The notes under the pieces: generated by a model
The model's database searches: none
The model's input: only the letters and a program-made list of their open reading frames with translations
Told to the model about the DNA's origin: nothing
Translations under genes and position numbers: made by a program
Shown: positions 50,999 through 64,000 of the stretch, in pieces
How the letters are laid out: each line of letters begins with the position of its first letter
Numbering within the stretch: the first letter of the stretch is position 1
Source of the DNA: Ficedula albicollis
Lineage: Eukaryota > Chordata > Aves > Passeriformes > Muscicapidae
DNA: 64,000 bases
Assembly: GCF_000247815.1 (NCBI RefSeq)
Contig: NC_021677.1
Span: forward strand, 15,888,543-15,952,542
Reading direction: 5' to 3'

Positions 50999-51340
50999 GG
51001 GTGGGCTCCAAATGGAAGAGGCACAGGCAGAGGGTGGGCTCCAAACAGGAGGGGCACAGGGTGGGCTCCAAACAGGAGGGGCACAGGGGGGGGGGAGGGT
51101 GGGCTCCACACAGGAGGGGCACAGGGTGGGCTCCACACAGGAGGGGCACAGCACAGAGTGGGCTCCACACAGGAGAGGCACAGGGTGGGCTCCACACAGG
51201 AGGGGCACAGGGTGGGCTCCAAATGGAAGAGGCACAGGGTGGGCTCCACACAGGAGAGGCACAGGGTGGGCTCCACACAGGAGAGGCACAGGGTGGGCTC
51301 CAAACGGGGGGGGCACAGGGTGGGCTCCACACAGGAGAGG
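50999..51340. repeat. 27-bp GC-rich minisatellite, twelve copies
   Basis: Twelve units share the core GTGGGCTCC followed by an A-rich variable part and RGGCACAGG. Cores start at 51001, 51034, 51061, 51099, 51126, 51158, 51185, 51212, 51239, 51266, 51293 and 51320; the last seven are exactly 27 apart. Longer steps come from small insertions, including G runs of 10 (51086-51095) and 8 (51306-51313). As 27 is nine codons, all frames stay open; one plus frame repeats GWAPHRRGT. That is a property of the period and does not show a protein. Confidence 0.95.
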
Positions 51341-51705
51341 TCCTGCAGAAAGTAAAACCACTGGAATCTTCTGTGGGTTTGGGATGTTGTTGCTCCTGCT
51401 GTGCAATACTGCATTAGAGATCTGCCTCCTTTCATAGCCTGGTAGGCAAGCAATGTTTTTTTGAGGCATCTGCATACTAAAAAGAGATAAAAGCATTGGA
51501 GATACCTGCATCATCACCACAGCAGAAATAAATAGTCTTTTCTCTACCATCACAGTTGAAAAGCTGTATACTCTTGGGATATTGTTATTCTCTGCAGCCA
51601 ACAGGCTAAGCAGTCTCTGAATAAACACAGTAGACTACTAAGTGTTCTCAAGTTTTTTTACTGCAGGACGTGACCTAAATGAATACTGACCTAAAGACCC
51701 TGGAA
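51341..51705. other. Unique spacer between two minisatellite blocks
   Basis: About 365 bases of non-repetitive AT-richer sequence separate the main array from the block that holds the second poly-G tract. No gene is recognised in it. Confidence 0.6.
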
Positions 51706-53417
<1,712 letters not shown>

Positions 53418-53575
53418 AGAGGTGCTGTCCGAGGGCCGGCTGGCCAGCGGGTGGACGCGGTGAGCCTGCCCTGAATGCATGTGTGGCTCTGGCCCGGCAT
53501 TTCGTCTGTGCAGGAGGGGGCTGGCGGCGGCAGGCGAGCCAAGTCAGAGCATAGCCAAGCGAGAATGTTCTGGCA
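53418..53575. promoter_or_regulatory. CpG-rich patch beside the minisatellite
   Basis: About eleven CpG occur in 150 bases (GTCCGAGGGCCGG, GGACGCGGTG, GGCGGCGGCAGGCG). It abuts the end of the array. It could be the edge of a CpG island whose remainder lies in the unresolved tract. No transcription start or exon is recognised. Confidence 0.35.
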
Positions 53576-55902
53576 GCCCTTCCTGGCAGCCTAAGCAAAG
53601 TTATTTATCACTTTGTGCATTTTCCTTCTCATCTGTGTACAGCCGGCTCCAATGGCTCAGCTTGCATTTTGCCTTCCAGAGCCAAGCCAGTCCCTTGGCT
53701 CTGCTCGGTCTTGGCTGTCCATTCACACCTTCTGTCTCCTCCAGCTCTTCCTGGAGTAGCGCAGGATGGCAGAGTAGGAGAAGGTGTCCACAGCCAGGGA
53801 AGAGATGGAAGCTGCAGCAACCTATACCAATGGCAAAGAGCACACCTCTCACCGGGAGGGAGAACACCAAGCTGCTGTTTGCTGGGGCTGAGGAGCTGTG
53901 CACAGTTTGTGCTGCTCCCAGGCAGCCTCTGCTGGGGAGCTCCAGAGCCTGCCGGCAGCTATGAGACATTTTCTTTTATTTATTTTAAGGATTGTGCCTT
54001 TGCGCCGACTTTTTCCAAACTGGTGGATGTAACAACAGCAGCGAATTTGCAGCAAAATTTTCCAGTTCTAAGGACTCTTTTCCATACTGCTGATGAATTT
54101 TGCCAAAATGTCTAACAAGGATACCTAAATTGGGCTCGAAAATAATACCAGCTGCATTCAGATATTTATAAGGCTCACATTTGCTCTTGATAAGGGCACA
54201 CCACACTCATCTAAACACTGAGCATTGCAAAAGCAGATCAATACTAACTCTATTACACCTTGTGTCATCAAAAACCTGGACAACAGTTTCAGGATTTTGC
54301 CTCAAGGAAGAACCCCTGAATTTAGCTGTCATTTCTCTCCTCCTCCCTGTGTTGCCCCTGCAGTTTTGTCTGGGGCTGCTAAATTCAATATTAGAGTAAC
54401 AGCAAGACTGTATTTGACCTTGCTGAGTTTCAGGCAGTGAAAAGATTTATGTTTTTCTGCTGGATGCCACACTCTAGAAGATGCTAGATAATTCCCAGCC
54501 TCTGCAAGGCCAGATCTTGACTATCTCCTAGCCATGTTGGTCCCAACAGGGCAAAACCTCCTACAGTTCTTTCAAGATCAGACGCTTTTTCTGTTTTTAA
54601 ATCAATCTGATCAGATGGTGGAAGGATATAAAGCAAGACAAAGTAAGGGTGAAGGGGGCACCCAGTCTGCAGCAGATCCCCAGAAGCTCTCATGACAACA
54701 AAGTGTATTGAACAGCAGCTTCCCATCATGAGCCCCCGATTTTCACATCCTGAGAAGTTTCCAAAATTGGGCTGCAATTTCTCAGATTTGGTCTCTGCCT
54801 GAAGGTAGAAGAGGAAGTTGAGTAAAATCCCTTCAGACCTTCTGAAATGAGGAGAGAATGAAAAATTGCATTTTCTTATTGTAATAAAAATTCTAACCAT
54901 TTTTTTTTTCTCTGTAAAAGGCCACATCAAGCTGCTTGGAATTTGAAACTTGGTGTGGGTATAGCTCTCATTACAAGCCAGATTCAAAGCAAGCTGAGGT
55001 CAATAACTGTCTTTCCTTTGATTTTGCCTGACTGAAGAAGACCCTACAGCTAGGTAAACAAATCGTAGGGAAAATCATTCGGAACAGTTGTGCCTATTTT
55101 CTACTTGGGAGTTGCCTGGGAACAAGCTCAGTTTATTTGCAATGTGTCTAGGGTTTAGATGTATTCACCAAAGCCCAGCTTTGCTCCATCCTCCTCAATT
55201 TTTATTTTAGAACCTTGCTCCATGAATAATCTCCTCGAAGAACATATCCACCAGCAGATGAAAGGACATCTTTAGGTAAAGAACTTGTAACTAAATCATT
55301 TCTACACCTTTTTTTTTTTTTTACAGATGGGTCACAAGCGGATGATTTGTCAGTGTCATGCATCCCTCGTGTGTATCCCCAGCGTGTCTGAGGTCCTGGA
55401 AGCTGTTCACATTTCTGTGTGCTGCAAGGTAGAGAGCAGCAAAGCCCTTGGTGGATTGGGGTCTGACCTCCACATCTCCCTGCAGCTCCAGCTTTAGGAC
55501 CATCCTTTCTGTTGGCATCGGAGCTCAGAGGTCTTTCTTTGTTAAATTCTACTTCAATTGGTTTAATTCGGTTTTCTTGCTGGAAGAGGATTCAGTAAAA
55601 CAAACAAAACATCTTACCAATGTGAATATTCACAATTAATGACAAAACTCTGAAACAGGAAGGTCATTTCTTGGGGAGGGAGACTGGTATTATTTTGAAT
55701 GAAGGGAAGAGTGCAAAGATCTTGCAATATTTGCTGTAAATGGGTTGTTATGGTGAACATTCCTGTCAGCAAGTTCATTAGCTCAGAGATCCACGAGTGA
55801 ACAGAGACCCAAAAATATGTTTAAAAATTCAAGAACAGATTAGTGGACAATATTTTGCAATCTTTGTCTAGCTCTGCTCCTCACTGAGAATTAGTAACTT
55901 AC
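53576..55902. other. Non-coding DNA, nothing recognised
   Basis: Frames at 53479-53964 plus, 53615-54115 plus and 54484-54987 minus (161 to 167 codons) overlap others and show no domain. T-rich tract at 55309-55322. No transposon identified. Confidence 0.5.
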
Positions 55903-55990
55903 TCCAGGCCAGATTCAAATAGTCTTACTCATGCAGAGCAGCACCGTGTTTTATGAGTAACCCCAGTGACATTTGGGGCTGTATTTTGGA
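55903..55990. repeat. Ancient amniote repeat relic
   Basis: GGCCAGATTCAAATAGTCTT, ACTCATGCAGAGCAGC, TATGAGTAACCCCAGTGAC and ATTTGGGGC follow the plan of old amniote palindromic repeats with 'TTACTCATGTGAGTA' and 'CCATTGAC' blocks. Diverged. Confidence 0.4.
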
Positions 55991-56684
55991 ATAAGATTGG
56001 AATCAGAGAAAGACAGTGGGAGGCTCGGCTGAATCACCTTGATTAATAAGTGTAAGATTGTTAGTTTTTTATGTGTCTATATAAATAAACATAACGGGGA
56101 TGAGGATGGATGTTTGGATTGACAGGCATGTGAGGGAATTTATAAACAACTTTTTGCAATATACAGCAGACTCCTCTTTTAACAGAAAAGGACAACACCC
56201 AAAAGTTACTTAATATCAGGAAAAGAGGAATTCACACCTTCAGAAACAATAGAAGATCAGGCCATTTTGTGGGTTTTACTCTCAACAGTTCTGGCTGTTG
56301 CCTGTGATATTACATAAGGTCTACACTGCTCTCCATAGAAGTGATGGATGAAGTTTTCAGAGCTGCCCAAATGTCTTGAAAGCATGTGGTCCATTTTGCA
56401 AAATAATAGGGTCCTTGGGATTCTAAATCCCATTGAATTTCAGCACTTCTGGGAGCAGTCTCATTCACTCCTAAATCAGTGTGCATTTCCCAGTTTGTTA
56501 TGCTCCCCATTTCATTTTATCTCGGGACTCCAGCCATCCCCATACATCAACAACAGGATTGTCAGAGGGCAGGATTAAAAAAGCAAGGCACAGTTGTGCC
56601 CAACTGCTCTGTCAAAATGCCTCCAAGACCCATCCCAGGCTCCTGACGCCACCAGTGAGCCAGGAAGGAACCCATTCAAAGCCC
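55991..56684. other. Non-coding DNA, nothing recognised
   Basis: AT-rich. No gene recognised. Confidence 0.5.
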
Positions 56685-56755
56685 GCTGATGTAAAGGAAA
56701 GTCCACTCATTTCTATGGGTTTCAGCGAGGCTTGGATCAGGCCCTGGAAGAATAA
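56685..56755. repeat. Ancient amniote repeat relic
   Basis: AGTCCACTCATTTCTATGGG at 56700-56719, then TTTCAGCGAGGCTTGGATCA and GGCCCTGGAAG, resembles the 'ACTCCCATTGACTTCAATGGGAGCTGGATCAGGCCC' half of old amniote palindromes. Confidence 0.45.
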
Positions 56756-56884
56756 GGATGACATAAAAATAACATGACGTCTGCCAGATTCACCAATATG
56801 CTCTGATGTTTTGCCCGGCTCAGTGATGCAAAGCAGATGGGGAGCACTGACAATCCTGGCCCTCTTCAATCACTTACTCTGTCT

Positions 56885-57180
56885 CTCAGATTAGTTTTCA
56901 TCAGGCGTTTCATTCACGACATAAATACATTTATCTCATCACTGCTTCTGCGAGAGTATGTCAGAAGAAAAATCACCACATTTTAACTTTATCGGAAAAA
57001 AATTTCCGTGTTTTATCACTTGGTGACTACCAATTTTCAACGAGGCTTCTAAGAAGTTTATTATGGAGCCTGTGAATTTTGCTGTACTTATGCAGGGCTT
57101 GTAATTAGTTGAGTTTAGCTGTCTTTTTCTTCCATACCACTTTGGCCCAAGCAGGGTGCACAACTGTGCCATTTGACTGC
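56885..57180. promoter_or_regulatory. Candidate conserved non-coding element
   Basis: Repeat-free, moderately AT-rich sequence with dispersed CpG (CAGGCGTTTC, CACGACATAA, TTATCGG, CAACGAGGC) and a homeodomain core TAATTA at 57102-57107. CpG retained in AT-rich DNA hints at constraint. Inference only. Confidence 0.3.
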
Positions 57181-57399
57181 TGCACCATCAAATGGGGCAT
57201 TGGGACAATTGTTCTGCAAAATACAAAGCTTACCTTTAAGCACATGCTTAAATCTCATCAAAGCTATCATAAATAAATACATGTACAGGTCACTGAATCA
57301 GTGCCAGAAAATGCATTTTAAAGAAACTATCCCGCTTTGAAAATCACCCCAGTGTCTCTATCCTCTCCTAGCCTATTGCTACACAAAAAGGAGCTGAAA
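57181..57399. other. Non-coding DNA
   Basis: Nothing recognised apart from weak ancient-repeat-like words. Confidence 0.4.
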
Positions 57400-57900
57400 T
57401 CCATTGGGAAATACTTGTACATGAGGAGTTGGTGCGCTCAGTGCCTAAAACAAAAAAGAAAAGGCATTGCCTTGTCTAACATTATATGCCAGGAACAAGC
57501 AATAAAGATGTAATACAGGCTGAGTTTTAGTATGCATGATTATAATAAATACAGGCATTAATAGACTTTAAAAGTTGCTGAATGACTGAGAAGCTGAGTA
57601 GATTGGATGACGTCCCTCAAAATGAAATAATCTATATTTGGCTGGTAATTCATTTCTTCCGAGATGCTTTCTGCTTGACTCTGCATATATTCCTCATTGC
57701 AGAAATAACTTGGGCAATTGCAGTCTGGCTCCAGCCTCGAGCCAGCCAGCCCGGGAGCGAGCATTAGTGCTGAAAGACAAGATCCGAGTTCCATATTCCC
57801 ACCAGACACTTCTCCGCGAAAATGTCCCAAACTATTCGGCTAACAGCTGCTGTGCTGCTCAGAGCCTGCTCCCTGGCATAAGGGCTTGACCACAGTCACA
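57400..57900. promoter_or_regulatory. Candidate conserved non-coding element
   Basis: A long repeat-free stretch. The left half is AT-rich (TGCATGATTATAATAAATAC near 57532). The right half carries CpG in otherwise mixed sequence (CCTCGAGCC, CCGGGAGCGAGC, CTCCGCGAAAATG, ATTCGGC). A 61-codon hydrophobic frame at 57582-57767 has no splice or start context that convinces me. The call rests on texture. Confidence 0.3.
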
Positions 57901-59299
57901 CCACAGAAGGGTTGAATTGGCCCCAAGCGTCAGAGCCATCCTGCACTTCTGCACCCGCATTCCGTGGGCTTTGCCAGAGCGTGTCCTGCTCATCAGAGCT
58001 GAGGGTGGCTCAGGGTGTCTCTGCCCTGCAGGGACAATCTGCTGCCAGCTGCAGCACATCCACCAGTTTTGCCTGCAGTGCCATTGTGCTTGAGCACACA
58101 AAGGGAGGAGAGGCAACATAGAAATGCACAGGGTCAGGCACAACGCTCCAGCCTGGGTTACCTCGTTTTAGGTAACTTTAGGTAACTTTACAATGATCAG
58201 CCACATTTTAGAGGTGAACACCAGACTGCAGAAGGATGGAAAAGGCACTGAGACAAACCTGCCACTCACACTTTGGCCAAGTAACCTGCAGTGAAACTCT
58301 ATTCCTGGCTGCAGCAAAGATCCTGCTGACTTACAAAGGAAGACAATTAACCCTGCGTGCCCAGATTCTTCCTCTGAAAAGGAAGGATTGCTTGTCACAA
58401 ATCACTTGTCATCTCTCTGGGCTGTAAATGACTCTGTATGAGCACAGTACTGTCAGGTCCCAGCCACAGGTGAAGTGTTACACATCATAACTCCTCTTCC
58501 TTCAGACTGAACTTCAATTTTGCCATGTCTGATTTTGTCTTATTGCTCCTGACATTATAGTGCTTGGCTATGCTTCCTCTCTCTTCCATTCTGTTTATTC
58601 GTAGAAAGCAAGAAATGTCACAGACTAATGGGTTTGTGCTGCTACATAAAGGCTAAGCCAGAATCAAGGTATTGCTGGAACAAATAGCAAGACAGAGACC
58701 AAATGTTTATTTTCCTGTTGGGCACGGTGATGATGAGATCATGTCCTATCACAGCACATTTCTACTCTGCTACACCAGTACCACACCAAGACCAAATCAA
58801 CCAGTGGCAGCTCTGCTCCCTAGTCTTTTGGACAGATTTGAAAGACCTAGTCTTAGATATTTCATACAAGATCCAAAGCAGGTGAAAAAAATGCTTGAAA
58901 TACAATGGAGCTGCCTTTAATGGGCCACCAGAGAGTCGCTTTACTACACAAACAGCAGACAATTGGCAAAAGCCCAGGATGGAGTAGCTCTGTGTAAGCT
59001 GACAGCTCTGTTACTGACTCGAGGAACTCACCAGTCCTGAGGGCATCCAGTGATTTCCCATCTGATCCACAGAAATCTCCCCTGTGGCTTCCACCGTGAC
59101 TGGTCCTACTCCTGGGCACTATGCAGAAACAAGAAAAGCTTCAGGAAAACATCTCTGTGTGACCACTATGCTGTGATTTCTGTTCAATTTGAAAGCAAGT
59201 CCTCAGCCCCAGAGGCCTCATTTACTCCTGCTTCATCCCCTAGCCAGCCATATGTATCTATCTTGTTTATTTTTGGAGGCAGAATATATTTTACATGTC
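57901..59299. other. Non-coding DNA, nothing recognised
   Basis: TTTTAGGTAACTTTAGGTAA at 58167-58186 is a two-copy 10-base tandem. No gene or transposon identified. Confidence 0.5.
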
Positions 59300-59400
59300 T
59301 TGAGTGACCTTGGGTGAAACAGTCTTCCTCCAAGGTTTCCCCATCCAGACAGGACTATAAAACAACTGCCCCATTTTCCATGATGACTCTGCCCAACAGC
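59300..59400 (+). mobile_element. Weak MIR-like relic
   Basis: GAGTGACCTTGGGTGAAACA followed by AGGTTTCCCCATCC recalls the MIR core 'GTGTGACCTTGGGCAAGT' and 'CAGTTTCCCCATCTG'. Only these two blocks are convincing. Confidence 0.35.
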
Positions 59401-61859
59401 AAGTAAAGCACAATCAAGAGATTATTTAAAAAGTCTCAGAAACAGTCACTGGAGTAGATTTCACAGGCAGCAATGTCAAGACTGTAAAACATGTTTGATG
59501 GAGCATTTTACGCTGCTTTAAATTTGGAATTCTTTGGAGAGTGTCTGAGGTTTTTCAAGAAACAAACACAACCTTCGTCCTCCATGCACACACACGTACA
59601 CACAAAAAGCTCCTTCATGGAGTGAGGAGCTGGCATCCTGGGGCTCTGACCTCAGCTCACTCCTCAGCTTTATCAATCATATTATATAATCAGTGCAGAC
59701 TGAACAGCATTTGGAAAATTAGTTGGGCTGAGTTTTTCTTTATCTTTTTTTTTTTTTCCCCCTCTCCCCTCCATCTAGGGTACCCACAGAAGAGAGGCTG
59801 TTACTCAGACATGGCCTGGGAAGGATCTCATGAGAGTTCTTACCTCGCTACAATGAGGTGCTGTGGTGGGATATTAACAGGAGGTTTGGAGAGTTCTTTT
59901 CCCCAGGGCAGATTCTCAGAATATTTTGAGGTTGTCTCTTTGGAACTGAAAACTAAAGGTAGCTTTGCTGCTTCACAGATTCTGTGCATCCTTTCCTCTC
60001 AGTAATCAAGTGCGAGGTAAAACCACCAAGCAGGATAAACCCCAAAGGGACAGTCCAAGATTCAATAGCACAAACTGGCAAGAGTGTCAGCACATCAAGG
60101 TAGTGTCTTGGACAGCACTGTCCCCCCCAGATCCTGCAGCTGGGACGAGCCAGCCCCACTAGACCCACTTTCACCTCTGGCTCCCTGGAGTTACCAAACC
60201 CAAACCACCACACTCCTTGCTGGAGAATCCAGCAACCAAATGTCTTTTCTCTATCTCCATGACATTTTCTCAGGGAAACCAAAATAAATTGGCTGCAGAC
60301 AAGAGATGTTTGAGAGTAATTTTCACAGCTCACCCTCACTTCATCCTTCCGCTGCACATCCATCCGCAGCCACTTTGAAACCTTCCTAAACCTCATCACT
60401 CAACTTCCTTGGCTTTCCACACTCACAGCTTGGTACAACATTTCCCACACACTCTCCCCTCACTCCAGAAACACACTTTACTTGAAGTTCAGTGCTCAAG
60501 CCTTGTCAATGGCAAGGAGACTAATCACATCACAGCACTCAATGCTTCATTAGCAGCTTTCCCAAACCAGGGATCTCCTTCACTGGGAGCAAAATGCTCA
60601 GTTTTAATCTGGTGACAGCTGCCTCAAGTTATGTACTGCTGTATCAAAACTGACTGCAGGTTGATTTCTCTGCTTAACTCAACTCACCACATGTTAACAC
60701 ACAAGTTGACAATCAATACCTAAAATGTGCCCTGTCTGTAAAGCCAGCACTGTTACTGTCAGTGTGGGCAGCTGGACTGTTGCTTGCTGCAGAGCAACAC
60801 AGACTTCTAGCAATCCTGCTTAGATCTTGTAGTTTGTTATACAGTTAGAGATATGTGACTACTGCAGACAAAACAAAATCATAGCCAAGACTTCACTTAA
60901 AATCTCCAAAAATCCAAATCTTTATTATGCGTCAAAGAAGTTTGTCTAATTCCATTGATTTTAAACACATTCTTTTTAACTTCCTCTCAGCTGGAAGCAG
61001 ATACACAGAGGGAAAAACCCTTCTGATATACTCACAGCCTGACCCAAGTTGTCCTTACAAGATTTCCAATTTCTGTTCTGCATCAAAGACATGTATTATC
61101 CATGAGCCATTGGTAGGGAGAGAACCCAAGACTTCGAGCAATAAAAACCACAGGGCTGGGGTTTTTCTGCTATTGGAGTTCAAGGGCTCCAAACTGGGTA
61201 AGTCCTTACAGCCTCCTCTAGGCTGCTAGAAGTGAAAACCATAACCACTAACAATACTTTTGACTAGAGGGGAGCCTGATGCATTTAATGAATAGGTTCA
61301 GTCACTACGTTACATCAGTCATCCTTAGTAGCAAATGGACTTTGCACAGAGGTCACCAGGAGCAGTCCAAGGTCATGTACACGTATCAAATTGGACCCTT
61401 AAACCACACACAGTCCCTGTGAGGTTGCACAACTGTCGTCATTCTGTAAGTCAGAAAAGGCAAGTACACAACTGCAATTGCAGCTTCTCTGGACCAAGAT
61501 GAAATTTCCAGCCTTTCAACTGAGTTTATTATCACAAATTCCCAATAAAGTGGCCTTTTTGCATGGTGTTTTTGAATTTTTTCTGTCTTTGGCTTCCCAG
61601 AAGTTCCCCCTTCAGTCCCAGCACAGCACCCATTTCTGGGAGCTGCTCTGTCTGCACCACCAGGCCACCAAGTCCCCTGCTGCCAGCAGAGAGCTGGTGA
61701 GCAGTGACCCAGCTGAGAACCTGCTCAGAGCCCAAGCTCATTTCTCAGGTCTGCCACTTCCCTCTCCCTCTCTTCCAACTAGACCTCTGTTCTTCAGCTG
61801 TATGGACCAGATAGCCCTTCATTTATCCTCATTTTTACAGTCCCTATCGAGGTGACAAA
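59401..61859. other. Non-coding DNA, nothing recognised
   Basis: T-rich tract at 59746-59758. Frames at 59541-60005 plus (154 codons) and 59953-60399 minus (148 codons) have no recognisable domain. Confidence 0.5.
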
Positions 61860-62120
61860 CTCTTCCATTCCCTACTTTCGTACAGCAGAGGATGAAATGG
61901 AATTTTAATGTCAGCTGGAGCCCCTTGGCGCTATTAATAAAAACAACGATAATAACAAGGGAGGTTTGCAAATTAGCAACCCTTGCTACAAACAGTGATA
62001 CACCCAATTTAGCACAAATCATTGCAGGCTCTTGCCTGCTTGGTGGCTATTTTAATCACTGGTGAGTAATGCCTGTGAGGGCTATTCCAGGGTTTGACGT
62101 GCCTTAAACACAAGAAAATA
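61860..62120. promoter_or_regulatory. Candidate conserved non-coding element
   Basis: Repeat-free with clustered developmental-factor-like words: GCGCTATTAATAAAAAC, ATAACAAGGG (SOX-like) and TTTGCAAATTAGC (POU/homeodomain-like) at about 61965-61977. Function untested. Confidence 0.3.
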
Positions 62121-63060
62121 GGGAAATCTTTGAGAGAGTGAGAGAAAGGAGAGGAGAGGAAGAGGGCAAGAGAAGGAATTGGCCAAAGCCAAAGGTTCAT
62201 CCCCAAAAAGCGTTCAGCTCATACCACCCATTTTGCTGCCGTTGCTACTGCATTTGCTGGGGTCACTGACCAATTCCTCCTCTGAATAACAGCATCATTT
62301 CTCTTCTTTTGGTGCAGATCTAAGAAAAACAGTCATGCTCTGGAACACAAACAAAGGCTACCTGTCCCTTCCTTGGTTATGGAAATGGGGGTCAGCCTTT
62401 TTATTTTCAAAGGGGGCAGAGCTGGAATGCTCCCTGGCACACCACCAAAAGGAAATATCTGCTTAAATATTTGACGGGAAGAGAAAAAAGAGAAGAGAGG
62501 AAACAATGCAAAGGGGGATGGGGAGAGGGAATTTTTATTTCATGCAGAGGAAAAGGGCTGCCTGGCAAATGAAGCCACAGCTCACCTCTGCTGGGCTGTA
62601 CTGAGCTTCACCTTCATGAAGTGAGCACCTTTTCCTTACACCACTCCACTTATTTTGCTCCATCCTAGCTTTCTAAGGACTAAAGAGCTTTTCCTAGTTG
62701 AGGAAAACTGAACAAAAAGCCACTGAGCACCACATCCCTCAGCTAGACATGTATGTTTACCTAAGACACACTTATCTTTTTTCCTGTGGTAGGTCAAGGC
62801 TTACAAGCACTTGAACCCACCTGACAATATCCAGATCACATTAAGCAGCACTTCAGAGAAAAAATAAAACAAAACAAAAAAACCCAAACTTTCTGAAAAA
62901 GTTTTAGAAAAATAAATGGAATTTTGAAAAAAATAAAATTTCAGGGAATAAAAAAAGACATTCTTCAGAGCTAAAGGGTAAGGCAATATTTGATAAGACA
63001 AGTGATCAAAGTAGGATTTGGCTGACAGCATCCAACCATCATTATTTATGTGAAAGCCAT
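62121..63060. other. Non-coding DNA, purine-rich at the left
   Basis: GAGAGAGTGAGAGAAAGGAG and similar purine-rich sequence spans about 62130-62180. A-rich at 62860-62960. No gene recognised. Confidence 0.5.
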
Positions 63061-63330
63061 AAAAATCATGGAACTGTTTGGATTAGGGAGGTTAAAGATC
63101 ATCTAGTTCCAAACCCTCTGTCACAAACAAGGACACCTTCCAACCAGGTTGCTCTAAGTCCTTTCCAGCCTGGCCTTCATCACTTGATCCAGATGCAGAA
63201 TCTTGGGCTTGGCCTGGCTGAACTTCATGAGGTCCACATAAGCCCACATCTCTAATCTCTCAAGGAGTCTCTGGAGGGCTTCCCTTCCTTCTCAAGTATC
63301 AGTAGATGACAGACTGGTGTCATCAAAAAT
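63061..63330 (-). mobile_element. CR1 LINE 3' fragment
   Basis: On the + strand the order is TTAAAGATCATCTAGTTCCA, ACAAGGACACCTTCCAACCA, GGTTGCTCTAAGTCC, CCAGCCTGGCCTTCATCAC, then CTCAAGGAGTCTCTGGAGGG and GACTGGTGTCATC. This is the reverse complement of the avian CR1 3' region, so the element is on the minus strand with its 3' end at about 63061. No complete reverse transcriptase frame remains. The right limit is uncertain. Confidence 0.85.
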
Positions 63331-64000
63331 GTCGAGAATGAAAGTCTTCTGCTTTCTCTGCTGTACATCATCTGAACAACCAGCACCCTAAAATGCTTTT
63401 ACTCTGGTCATGCCCACATAGAAAGCCACCCCTGAGTACCCAACACCATTTCCTTCAGTACCTGCTGATTTCATGGCAGCTAAGGAGCTCCATGAACTCT
63501 CCAGGGCTCAGGGGGTAGAGATACAGCAAAGTGAAAATCCAAAGTAAAAATTGCAAACAGTCAGACAAGAGTTCAAAAAAAGGCAGCATTCTGTTCCTGT
63601 TCTTTGAGGGCTAATGTGCAGTTCAACTTTTAAACAGAAGATGTGGGGAGACTGTCTCAAATCCTCCCGTTTGGCTTCTCCTCTCTATTACACCACTGCA
63701 AACATGCATATATTTTGTGGCCCCATAAAATCTTTACATTCACTCAGGTCACTGCAGGTTTAGTTTTACAGTGTTGGAGGCTCCAAACAGGACTGATCAT
63801 AAACAGCTGCTTCTGTTTCTAACTAAGAGGGGAATCTTTTTGGTTTATTGCTCTTGTGGCCACTGAGTACTAGCACTGGAAAGCTAGTCATCCAAGTTGC
63901 CTTGGACCTATTTCTCAAAATATGTTGGGTTGGGGTTTTTTTTTTTTTTTTCAGTACATGTTTGTTTACCAGTGTGGCTCCAGATTGTTGGCTAAGATCT
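63331..64000. other. Non-coding DNA, nothing recognised
   Basis: May include further diverged CR1 at its left edge. A 16-base T run lies at 63936-63951. No gene seen. Confidence 0.5.

Noticed and set aside
50999..51340. CRISPR-like array
   Set aside because: Repeats are directly adjacent with no unique spacers, and the genome is vertebrate.
50775..51437. 220-codon plus frame with GWAPHRRGT repeats as a repeat protein gene
   Set aside because: The 27-base period keeps all frames open; minus-strand frames of 191 and 230 codons cover the same DNA. No start context, splice sites or homology seen.
57582..57767. 61-codon hydrophobic frame as a small membrane protein
   Set aside because: Hydrophobic stretches arise readily in T-rich DNA; no splice or promoter context. 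The stretch fits a non-coding element better.

Overview
The window looks like nuclear DNA from a bird, most likely a songbird. Two CR1 LINE 3' fragments (4470-4600 and 63061-63330) are typical of birds. A SINE with a tRNA-Ile(AAT)-like head and a CR1-like tail (22019-22160) matches the TguSINE1 type known from passerines. Worn CORE-SINE/MIR-like copies and palindromic amniote repeat relics are scattered through the rest. There are no bacterial gene signatures: no operons, no Shine-Dalgarno-led genes, no long informative ORFs.

I see no protein-coding exon that I can defend and no functional RNA gene. The longest open frames come from two homopolymers and a 27-bp minisatellite, and are artefacts of composition. 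The window is best read as intergenic or deep intronic DNA. Its non-repeat content is several CpG-rich patches (878-1142, 15240-15720, 24105-24400, 53417-53575) and stretches that resemble conserved non-coding elements (8170-8560, 22540-22720, 25560-25780, 29285-29470, 47080-47560, 49020-49250, 56885-57180, 57400-57900, 61860-62120). I cannot align anything here, so those calls are weak.

The striking features lie in the right-hand half. There are two uninterrupted runs of G on the + strand: 994 bases at 43688-44681, followed directly by 24 A, and 1650 bases at 51735-53384. The second run sits inside a 27-bp minisatellite, and removing exactly 1648 G restores the 27-bp period across it. Either G tracts have expanded to kilobase size, or (more likely) these are consensus or gap-filling artefacts at G-rich repeats. 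The same region holds a near-perfect 250-bp tandem duplication (39874-40366), which may also be an assembly product, and several shorter G-run/A-run junctions.

Smaller structural signals are a single-nucleotide-loop G-quadruplex motif on each strand (20502-20522 minus, 47160-47182 plus), a 14-bp GC palindrome (7765-7778), a TGGA microsatellite (34777-34840), a consensus CRE octamer (37131-37138), an RFX X-box match (47277-47290) and a CTCF-like core (15523-15534). Since no gene is visible, how these might work together cannot be stated from this sequence.
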